Positions 1 through 5,616 of a stretch of 8,280 nucleotides of DNA are shown here, piece by piece. How positions within the stretch are numbered: the first letter of the stretch is position 1; the number at the start of each line of letters is the position of its first letter. Origin of the DNA: Alphaproteobacteria bacterium (lineage in GTDB: Bacteria > Pseudomonadota > Alphaproteobacteria > Micavibrionales > UBA1664); the NCBI GenBank assembly GCA_018969935.1, contig JAGWXJ010000082.1, forward strand, positions 1 to 8,280, in the 5' to 3' direction. The position numbers and the translations under genes were made by a program. The notes beneath the pieces were generated by a model. The model was not told the origin of the DNA, made no database searches, and worked only from the letters and a program-made list of their open reading frames with translations.

Positions 1-852
1 GACCGTGCGGGCGAGGGCCGGTTTTTCGTGGATGATGTCGCCAGCGCGCTGGTATTTCGGTTTTTTGGACGGGTCGCGCAGGGATTTGAGCAGTTCCTCG
101 TAAATCGTAAGGAAGGCGTCAAGTTTGGCGCGGTTGGTGTTGATTTCGGCCTCGATGGCTGAGGCAATCACGTATTTCTCGCGTTCCTTCAACTGGCGCT
201 CGCGCTTCTGGGTGCCTGCCAACTGGTACTTTTGAAGGGTAATCAACTGGCGGAAGCCCGAGTGCATGATAAGGGCCATGATCAGGAAGCCAAGCAGGGG
301 CACCACAAGCATGGCACCCATAATGACGATCATGGGGATGCCCATGCCAAAATCCATCCCGAAGTCCGAAGGGGCGTCGCCTGTTACAGGTACCGCCGCA
401 TTGTTAATACCCCAAATGCCCTGTTTGGATGCGCGGGCGCTGCGCTCGGCACTTGAATAGGCGTTGGCAAGGTCGCTGCCCATAAGTTCGCCGCGTTTAA
501 CGGTCACGAGGCCGGAGGTAAGGAGATAGAGGGCCAAATCGCGTTCCTGCGCGTTGAGGCACTGGGCGCGTGTTGTGCCGTTGGGGCCTTGGCCCATGGG
601 CATGCAGCGGACGGGTTTGCTGCCAATTGCATCATCAAGGGCGGCGCGGGCCAAAGCGTTTTCAATGCTGGCGGCGTTGCCTGTGGGAAGGTCGATCCCG
701 ATCAGGGTTATAGTCATATTCACGCCCTGCAACGTCTTGCCATCAATGGCAAAAGCCGTTGTAGCGAAGTCCTTTCCAGCCGATTGGGCTATGGCCCCGC
801 TTGAAAAAGCGAGTGCAGAAAGGAGGGTGAGGGCGAGAAAGCGCAATTTCAT
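1..852 (-). CDS. Exported single-pass membrane protein with degenerate thermonuclease (SNase)-like domain, 3' end outside window
   Basis: The frame is open from an ATG at 852 to the window edge with no stop (284 codons). Residues 1-23 form a signal peptide: MKLR, a hydrophobic core, then a likely AIA|QS cleavage site. Residues about 27-148 resemble a thermonuclease fold, with an AIDGKTL turn, a TLIGIDLP strand and a C-terminal AYSSAERSARASKQGIWG helix and turn, as in SNase-like proteins. A Cys pair (C83, C98) could form a periplasmic disulfide. Catalytic positions look lost: the usual DGDT Asp is Lys, the Arg of RLxGID is Thr, and the Glu of the following PE is Thr. Residues about 168-196 are a strong membrane segment. 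Residues 200-284 are charged and probably helical or coiled-coil, so presumably cytoplasmic. The inference is a type I membrane protein with a non-catalytic periplasmic domain, perhaps binding rather than cutting. The fold assignment comes from motif recognition only. No strong Shine-Dalgarno is visible. Confidence 0.75.
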   Translation of the reverse strand, partial: MKLRFLALTLLSALAFSSGAIAQSAGKDFATTAFAIDGKTLQGVNMTITLIGIDLPTGNAASIENALARAALDDAIGSKPVRCMPMGQGPNGTTRAQCLNAQERDLALYLLTSGLVTVKRGELMGSDLANAYSSAERSARASKQGIWGINNAAVPVTGDAPSDFGMDFGMGIPMIVIMGAMLVVPLLGFLIMALIMHSGFRQLITLQKYQLAGTQKRERQLKEREKYVIASAIEAEINTNRAKLDAFLTIYEELLKSLRDPSKKPKYQRAGDIIHEKPALARTV

Positions 853-866
853 GTCGTGAAGCTGTT

Positions 867-896
867 TTGACAGGGAATATAAGACCCTGATAGGTT
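867..896 (+). promoter_or_regulatory. Sigma70-type promoter for the 938-1459 gene
   Basis: A perfect -35 TTGACA (867-872) is followed by an 18-bp spacer and a -10 TAGGTT (891-896). The predicted start near 903 gives a leader of about 35 nt. The -10 is shared with a mirror-image promoter on the other strand. Confidence 0.5.
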
Positions 897-921
897 AAAG
901 AACATATAACGCCTTCGTCAA
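892..921 (-). promoter_or_regulatory. Sigma70-type promoter for the SNase-like gene, mirror image of the plus-strand one
   Basis: On the minus strand, -35 TTGACG (921-916) is followed by an 18-bp spacer and -10 TAACCT (897-892). Its -10 overlaps the plus-strand -10 in five of six bases, and both elements are symmetric about position 894. The predicted start near 885 leaves a leader of about 33 nt before the ATG at 852. Confidence 0.45.
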
Positions 922-937
922 AAGGTATTTGGATTTT

Positions 938-1459
938 ATGAAATTATCGATGCGTGACTTAATGGACAGGATGGGGGTGGGGCGCAATTTGTCGCCTTAC
1001 GAAACCCAGCCGTGGGTCCATGTTGACGGTACTGAGGGGATTACCGCCTCGGCCGAAGTGCGCATGAATGGCGATGGTGATGAAATCGAGGCCGAGCTCC
1101 AGTTCCTCTATGATAATCCCCCCGCAGGCAAAGCGCCTGTCGAGCAGATTGTCTGGATGAAGATCAAGCCGCAGATCAGGCTTCAGGGCCTTTGGGCCAC
1201 GACGGACCTTTGGGTCAAGAAAGAGAATTACGCCAACAAGGTGTACGGGTGGGAAGAAAAGGCATGTAACTTCTTCCGTGCCTGTGTGCGCGAACTGAAG
1301 GCCGAGCGCCTGCCGGATATCGAGATGCTGATATCCCGCGAGTTTGCAGCGCGCGAGGTATTTGGCGGCGGTGCGGGCGAGGGCTCCAACAAGTCCCCGC
1401 AAATCAAGTCCAACCAGCTTCTCTACGATATGAAGAACCCGCACGCGCGCGGCTTCTAA
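938..1459 (+). CDS. Conserved-looking hypothetical soluble protein, 173 residues
   Basis: I do not recognise this protein. The ATG at 938 is preferred because an AAAGG lies at 921-925 (12-nt gap, slightly long) and a promoter sits just upstream; an in-frame TTG at 929 and ATG at 950 are alternatives. There is no signal peptide or membrane segment. Residues about 27-82 look beta-rich, with alternating hydrophobic and charged residues and an acidic MNGDGDEIEAEL stretch. Tryptophans W26, W73, W86, W92 and W105 are spread through the core. Residues about 104-141 look helical and contain two Cys (C110, C116). The tail is Gly/Ser/Asn-rich and ends NPHARGF, which looks disordered. Codon use matches the neighbours, so it is probably a real cytoplasmic protein. 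It lies 51 nt before rlmN on the same strand, but rlmN may have its own promoter. No function is assigned. Confidence 0.8.
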   Translation: MKLSMRDLMDRMGVGRNLSPYETQPWVHVDGTEGITASAEVRMNGDGDEIEAELQFLYDNPPAGKAPVEQIVWMKIKPQIRLQGLWATTDLWVKKENYANKVYGWEEKACNFFRACVRELKAERLPDIEMLISREFAAREVFGGGAGEGSNKSPQIKSNQLLYDMKNPHARGF

Positions 1460-1473
1460 ACCTTCGGAAAATT

Positions 1474-1502
1474 TTGCGTTTTCAAAGGCTTTGCTGTAGG
1501 GT
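1474..1502 (+). promoter_or_regulatory. Possible promoter immediately upstream of rlmN
   Basis: TTGCGT (1474-1479), a 17-bp spacer and TAGGGT (1497-1502) fit a weak sigma70 promoter. The same TTGCGT-N17-TAGnGT arrangement occurs upstream of the 77-residue gene at 4663. The predicted transcription start (about 1509-1511) coincides with the rlmN ATG, so transcripts from here would be leaderless or nearly so. The alternative reading of TAGGG (1497-1501) is a Shine-Dalgarno 9 nt before the ATG on a longer mRNA. Confidence 0.3.
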
Positions 1503-1510
1503 CCGGCCCT

Positions 1511-2656
<1,146 letters not shown>

Positions 2657-2701
2657 TAAATAATAGATTCAACGGCTTACTATTGGTTTCGGGTAGGCGG
2701 T

Positions 2702-2730
2702 TGGACAAGGTGTTTGCGAGGGCGTACCCT
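2702..2730 (+). promoter_or_regulatory. Likely promoter of the M23 peptidase gene
   Basis: TGGACA (2702-2707, five of six bases match TTGACA), a 17-bp spacer and TACCCT (2725-2730) suggest a start near 2737 and a leader of about 80 nt. Two GANTC sites flank it at 2666-2670 and 2742-2746. The second would lie just past the transcription start. Confidence 0.4.
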
Positions 2731-2751
2731 AGTTGTGGGTTGATTCCTTAA

Positions 2752-2779
2752 CAGGGGTTCCATTCGGTCTTCGCCCCTG
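2752..2779 (+). other. Stem-loop in the presumed leader of the M23 peptidase mRNA
   Basis: CAGGGG (2752-2757) pairs perfectly with CCCCTG (2774-2779) around a 16-nt loop. No U-run follows, so it is a poor intrinsic terminator for rlmN. It sits about 36 nt before the proposed TTG start and could influence mRNA stability or initiation. It could also be chance. Confidence 0.25.
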
Positions 2780-2815
2780 CTAAAACACGCAAAATTATAT
2801 AACCATAAGAAACCA

Positions 2816-4348
2816 TTGGGTGCTTATTTGGGCGGTCTTCTGACCCGTGTTTTGAGGAGCTTGGCGTATCGGCTGTTTAGCAATGGCCGACGTGCGGTAG
2901 CCTTTGTGCCTTATGCCATCCTCCATACCGTTCGTCTTGGCGTCGTGCCTGTCAAGGCGCGCCATATCTATACACGCCAAGGCCGCTTGCGCCTGCGCTA
3001 TGTGGCCATGATTGCAGCCGCCATGATCGGCGTTGCCGGCACCAACCTGAGCGTGGATCCCAATCAGGGTATTGAAATCGCCTCCGCCGAGGCAGGTATC
3101 GTCAGCATGCCTGTGGTTGCGAAGGATACATCGCAGGCCACGGCCGAAGCAGTGCAGCAGCTTGCCATGGCCCCCATGCCGCCTGCCGTGCCCGCAAAGC
3201 CCGTGATGCCTGCCAATTACTCGCGCAAGGTGACCATCCAGTCCGGCGATACGCTCTCCAGCCTGATGGAGCATGCATCGGTTGACGGTGATGAAAGCTT
3301 CGAGGCCATCAAGGCCCTTAAGGAACACATTGACCCGCGCGAGCTGAAGGCGGGGCAGGCTGTCACCGTGAACTACTCATGGTCGGCCGATGCGGGCGAG
3401 CGCATGACATCCATGGAATTTACGCCGACGCCACTTACGCGCGTTGTGCTCAAGCAGCAGGGCGCCAATGGCGGCTTTAAAGTAGAGAAGATGGAAAAGC
3501 AGCTGAAAGGCGGTATGCGTGCCGCCAAGGCTAAAATCACATCATCCATCTATTCCGATTTGCGCCGCCAGGGTGTGCCGGACTCCATTATTGCGGAAGC
3601 TATCAAGGTGTATTCCTACAGCATCGACTTCGCGCGCGATATCTGGGCCGGTGACAGCATCGAAATCCTTTACAGCGTCAACAGCACCGAGGACGGCCAG
3701 TTTGTTAAAGGCGACGAATTGATGTACGCAACCCTTACCGTGCGCGGCAAGCCCAATACCATCATCCGTATGGAGCAGAATGGCGGCGTCGAGTACTTTG
3801 ACGGCAAGGGCGAGCCTGTGAAGAAGGCGCTTTTGCGTACACCTGTTGACGGTGCGCGCGTGACATCGGGCTTTGGCATGCGCCGCCACCCCATTCAGGG
3901 ATATAACAAAATGCACAAGGGTATGGATTTCGGTGCGCCTACGGGTACGCCCATCTTTGCAGCCGGTGATGGTGTTGTTTCCCGCGCCAACTGGTTCAGC
4001 GGCTACGGTAAATATGTTTCCATCAAGCATAACGGTACATATTCAACTGCCTATGCCCATATGAGCCAAATCATGGTGAAAGCAGGCCAGCGCGTGAAGC
4101 AAGGACAGATTATTGGCCGTGTCGGTACGACAGGCAATTCGACGGGTCCGCACCTGCACTTTGAAGTGCTTAAGGCCGGTGCCCAAATCAATCCGAAAAA
4201 CGTTGCCAATCTTTCTATCGGCAACAAGCTTACAGGCAAGCAACTGGCACGCCTTCAAACGGTCGCAGCCAATGCCAAAAGCAATATAGAAAGTATTATA
4301 AGCGGCGCAGCACGTCCCATGCTTGCGAGTGCGCAAACACAACGATAG
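2816..4348 (+). CDS. MepM-like murein endopeptidase, M23 (LytM) family, membrane-anchored
   Basis: M23 metalloendopeptidases cut peptide cross-links in peptidoglycan so that the wall can grow or split. Numbering is from the TTG at 2816 (510 residues). Residues 1-60 are basic and presumably cytoplasmic. About 61-80 is a membrane anchor. 104-135 is an Ala/Pro-rich linker. 136-187 is a LysM/OapA-like domain with an SGDTLSSL motif and LKAGQAVTV. 235-335 is the helical and beta linker domain usual in MepM relatives. 343-462 is the catalytic LytM domain. The zinc ligands H367, D371 (HKGMD) and H448 (HLHFE) are present, as are the catalytic H415 and H446, so it should be active. The start is uncertain: no in-frame ATG precedes 3008, the Shine-Dalgarno is weak, and the alternatives include TTG 2828, TTG 2861 and GTG 2906. 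No intrinsic terminator follows. Confidence 0.93.
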   Translation: MGAYLGGLLTRVLRSLAYRLFSNGRRAVAFVPYAILHTVRLGVVPVKARHIYTRQGRLRLRYVAMIAAAMIGVAGTNLSVDPNQGIEIASAEAGIVSMPVVAKDTSQATAEAVQQLAMAPMPPAVPAKPVMPANYSRKVTIQSGDTLSSLMEHASVDGDESFEAIKALKEHIDPRELKAGQAVTVNYSWSADAGERMTSMEFTPTPLTRVVLKQQGANGGFKVEKMEKQLKGGMRAAKAKITSSIYSDLRRQGVPDSIIAEAIKVYSYSIDFARDIWAGDSIEILYSVNSTEDGQFVKGDELMYATLTVRGKPNTIIRMEQNGGVEYFDGKGEPVKKALLRTPVDGARVTSGFGMRRHPIQGYNKMHKGMDFGAPTGTPIFAAGDGVVSRANWFSGYGKYVSIKHNGTYSTAYAHMSQIMVKAGQRVKQGQIIGRVGTTGNSTGPHLHFEVLKAGAQINPKNVANLSIGNKLTGKQLARLQTVAANAKSNIESIISGAARPMLASAQTQR

Positions 4349-4386
4349 CATTTCGGAACGTAGAAACTATCTCAGGCATCAGAACA

Positions 4387-4548
4387 ATGTCGACACAAGC
4401 CATCACCACCAATCAGATGACGCGCCGCCCAAGAATCTGGATCATGACCAGTGTGCCGCTTACGGCACACATCATGACTGCTGATGAAACGCTTTTGCGC
4501 GTGGATACGTTCCCTCTCGCAGACGCCCCACAAGCGGTTTCTGTTTAA
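4387..4548 (+). CDS. Possible small protein, 53 residues
   Basis: The ATG at 4387 opens a frame ending in TAA at 4546-4548. The codons resemble those of the neighbours (ACC, ATC, CGC, CTT), which is the main reason to consider it real. The product has no obvious domain, signal peptide or membrane helix. It starts MSTQAITTN, has a basic TRRPR stretch at 12-16, repeats the tripeptide IMT (19-21 and 29-31) because of an underlying DNA repeat, and ends in an acidic/hydrophobic tail. It begins 38 nt after the M23 stop, so it could be the last cistron of that transcript. No good Shine-Dalgarno is visible, and the opposite-strand frame through the same DNA is no more convincing. It may simply be non-coding. 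Confidence 0.3.
   Translation: MSTQAITTNQMTRRPRIWIMTSVPLTAHIMTADETLLRVDTFPLADAPQAVSV
4441..4478. repeat. Perfect 8-bp hairpin flanked by 8-bp direct repeats
   Basis: ATCATGAC occurs at 4441-4448 and again at 4471-4478. Between them lies GTGTGCCG (4451-4458), a CTTA loop and CGGCACAC (4463-4470), a perfect 8-bp stem. The repeat core TCATGA is itself palindromic, so the two copies can also pair with each other and lengthen the stem to 14 bp, with a small asymmetric internal loop. No U-run follows on either strand, so it is not an obvious terminator. Confidence 0.6.
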
Positions 4549-4593
4549 ATCCAATTCCAGCCAGTTTCAGATTTGTGCACTGCCGCATCAAAA

Positions 4594-4622
4594 TTGCGTT
4601 CATGTGGGTTGGTGTGTAGTGT
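4594..4622 (+). promoter_or_regulatory. Promoter of the 77-residue gene
   Basis: TTGCGT (4594-4599), a 17-bp spacer and TAGTGT (4617-4622). The predicted start near 4629 leaves a leader of about 34 nt that is unusually A/T-rich and ends in an AAGGA Shine-Dalgarno. Confidence 0.45.
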
Positions 4623-4662
4623 CTGGGGCGAATTATAAAAAATTTTAAAAAAGGATATTCAA

Positions 4663-4896
4663 ATGGCGGTTCTTGTTGTTAAAGGCGACCCTGAAGCCGG
4701 TCGTAAATTCAAAGGGTTCTTTGATGCTGCTGTAAAAAGCGAAAGCCTCAGGGATATTGAAGCCATCGCTGACGGCATCGTGCGTGCAGGCGTTGAGGAC
4801 GTTAATATCAGGCTGCGCAGCGATCACCCGCTTTCGGCTGAAGTCGAACGTATATTTAAGGCGCAGGGCGCTGCCAGACATCTGAAGCTTGTTTAA
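4663..4896 (+). CDS. Small unrecognised protein, 77 residues, with strong expression signals
   Basis: I do not recognise this protein. The start is well supported: AAGGA at 4651-4655 lies 7 nt before the ATG, behind a plausible promoter and an A/T-rich leader that should be unstructured. The frame ends shortly before a strong intrinsic terminator, so the gene appears to be a complete single-gene unit. The sequence suggests a compact alpha/beta domain: a short strand (MAVLVVKG), an amphipathic helix rich in Lys, Phe and Ala (about 10-25), a helix at 28-42, a strand (VEDVNIRLRS, about 44-53), and a final helix from about 57 to 69. It has no Cys, signal peptide or membrane segment, and charges are balanced. 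It is probably a soluble cytoplasmic protein. It faces gcrA tail to tail, which does not imply a shared function. Confidence 0.82.
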   Translation: MAVLVVKGDPEAGRKFKGFFDAAVKSESLRDIEAIADGIVRAGVEDVNIRLRSDHPLSAEVERIFKAQGAARHLKLV

Positions 4897-4917
4897 TGCA
4901 GGCTCTTTAAAAAGATA

Positions 4918-4945
4918 ACGGCCCCAAAAGGGGCCGTTTTTATTT
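4918..4945. terminator. Intrinsic terminator between convergent genes, probably bidirectional
   Basis: ACGGCCCC (4918-4925), an AAAA loop and GGGGCCGT (4930-4937) form a perfect 8-bp stem. On the plus strand it is followed by TTTTATTT, a good U-tract ending transcription of the 77-residue gene. Read from gcrA on the minus strand, the same stem is followed by TTATCTTTTT, a somewhat weaker U-tract. Confidence 0.93.
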
Positions 4946-4960
4946 GGTTGTACGCGGTTC

Positions 4961-5449
4961 TTAGGAGTTTACCGCATCATCCAGGGCTTCCAGTGCGTCC
5001 TCAGCGTCTTTGCCGTCTACGTCATCCTGTACATTGAATTTACGCAGGGTGCCTTGGTAGGCAATGGCAGCGTGGTGGCCGCAGTAAGGGACGCCAGGGG
5101 CGGGGCGGGCGCCGCAGAAGTGGAAACCGGATTTTTTGGGATCACCCAAGGGCCAGCGGCAGGTTTTCTCGGTCAGTTCCAGCATGGATACGGACGTTGC
5201 CGATTTTTCATACACGGGTTCCGAGATAAGGGCAGCGGCAGCTGCAGGAACGTGATGTGTTTTTTCAATTTTTTTGGTGCTGATGGGCGAAATGCGGCCC
5301 GAAAGACCAAGGCGGTGTGCCTTGCCGATGACGGCGTTGCGTGTGATGCCGCCACCAAGCTGGTGGGCAATTTCGGCGGCTGTTTTGCCGGCGCCCCACA
5401 TCTGCTTGAGAAGCCCAACGCGCTCGTCAGTCCAGGTTTGTTTGGTCAT
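4961..5449 (-). CDS. gcrA: GcrA cell-cycle regulator (sigma70 cofactor)
   Basis: GcrA is a DNA-binding cofactor of sigma70-RNA polymerase. In Caulobacter it activates promoters carrying CcrM-methylated GANTC sites and helps drive the S-phase and division programme. All family hallmarks are present in 162 residues. The N-terminal helix-turn-helix (about 5-52) contains WTDERVGLLKQMW, AAEIAHQLG and the diagnostic TRNAVIGKAHRLGLSGR. A variable Lys/Ala-rich linker covers 53-85. The C-terminal sigma-interacting domain (about 88-132) contains SMLELTEKTCRWPLGDP, FHFCG and PYCGHH, with C97, C112 and C123. An acidic tail (141-159) follows. A purine-rich GGGGGAAGAG precedes the ATG. The gene lies downstream of era but is separated from it by 159 nt carrying its own promoter elements, a DnaA box and three GANTC sites, so it is probably transcribed separately and cell-cycle controlled. 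Confidence 0.97.
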   Translation of the reverse strand: MTKQTWTDERVGLLKQMWGAGKTAAEIAHQLGGGITRNAVIGKAHRLGLSGRISPISTKKIEKTHHVPAAAAALISEPVYEKSATSVSMLELTEKTCRWPLGDPKKSGFHFCGARPAPGVPYCGHHAAIAYQGTLRKFNVQDDVDGKDAEDALEALDDAVNS

Positions 5450-5535
5450 GAGTATTCTCTTCCCCCAAAGCGATAAAGCAGGAGATCTAATCGCGCCAGC
5501 GATGATCTGAAGTTGTATTCAATTGCAGTAAAGTG

Positions 5536-5563
5536 ACACTAGCAAAGTTGGATTCGCGATCAA
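5536..5563 (-). promoter_or_regulatory. Probable gcrA promoter with a GANTC site in its spacer
   Basis: On the minus strand, TTGATC (5563-5558), a 16-bp spacer and TAGTGT (5541-5536) form a sigma70-like promoter. The -10 is identical to the one proposed for the 77-residue gene. The GANTC at 5551-5555 lies between the two elements. The predicted start is near 5529, giving a leader of about 80 nt. Confidence 0.45.
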
Positions 5564-5586
5564 ACGGGACTTCGACTCGGTGATTC
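5551..5586. promoter_or_regulatory. Cluster of three GANTC (CcrM-type) sites upstream of gcrA
   Basis: GATTC at 5551-5555, GACTC at 5574-5578 and GATTC at 5582-5586. By manual scan only seven other GANTC sites occur in the window (2666, 2742, 3581, 4433, 5856, 7103, 7965), so three in 36 bp is a clear concentration. Relative to the predicted gcrA start they lie at about -24, -47 and -55. They are probable methylation-dependent GcrA control sites. Confidence 0.65.
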
Positions 5587-5588
5587 AC

Positions 5589-5597
5589 TTATCCACA
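5589..5597 (+). promoter_or_regulatory. Consensus DnaA box upstream of gcrA
   Basis: TTATCCACA at 5589-5597 matches the strong DnaA-box consensus at all nine positions. Its centre is about 64 bp upstream of the predicted gcrA start, a position usual for an activator. DnaA is known to activate gcrA in Caulobacter, so the context fits the motif. A single box does not suggest a replication origin here. Confidence 0.65.
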
Positions 5598-5600
5598 CAA

Positions 5601-5616
5601 ATGCGTTTTCACGCAT
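5601..5616 (-). other. Hairpin with GAAA tetraloop across the era stop codon
   Basis: On the minus strand ATGCGT, a GAAA loop and ACGCAT form a perfect 6-bp stem, extendable by one G-U pair. The era TGA (5611-5609) lies at the stem-loop junction. Only TTT follows before mixed sequence, so it is at best a weak terminator. It may protect the 3' end of the acpS-lepB-rnc-era mRNA. Confidence 0.4.

Larger units (their letters stand above)
4349..4662. other. 314-nt stretch between the M23 gene and the 77-residue gene
   Basis: This stretch contains a possible 53-codon ORF (4387-4548), a hairpin flanked by direct repeats inside it (4441-4478), and the promoter and AT-rich leader of the following gene (4594-4662). 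One GANTC site lies at 4433-4437. I see no tRNA, insertion sequence or intrinsic terminator. Confidence 0.6.

Noticed and set aside
232..859. Several plus-strand frames of 64-101 codons at the left end
   Set aside because: They lie opposite the minus-strand frame running 852 to 1, which has a proper signal peptide, membrane segment and domain pattern.
2752..2779. Intrinsic terminator after rlmN
   Set aside because: The 6-bp stem has a long loop, is followed by no U-run, and lies downstream of the likely promoter of the next gene.
2795..3328. 177-codon minus-strand frame at the 5' end of the M23 gene
   Set aside because: Its translation is rich in His, Cys and Gly, typical of an antisense shadow, and it lies opposite the signal-anchor and LysM-like region of a clear peptidase.
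4372..4554. 60-codon minus-strand frame starting with TTG
   Set aside because: Non-ATG start without a convincing promoter, and its product is rich in Arg, His and Cys. The plus-strand 53-codon frame is the better, though still weak, candidate.
5589..5597. Replication origin suggested by the DnaA box
   Set aside because: Only one box, no AT-rich unwinding region, and no dnaA, hemE or parAB nearby. A regulatory box for gcrA fits better.
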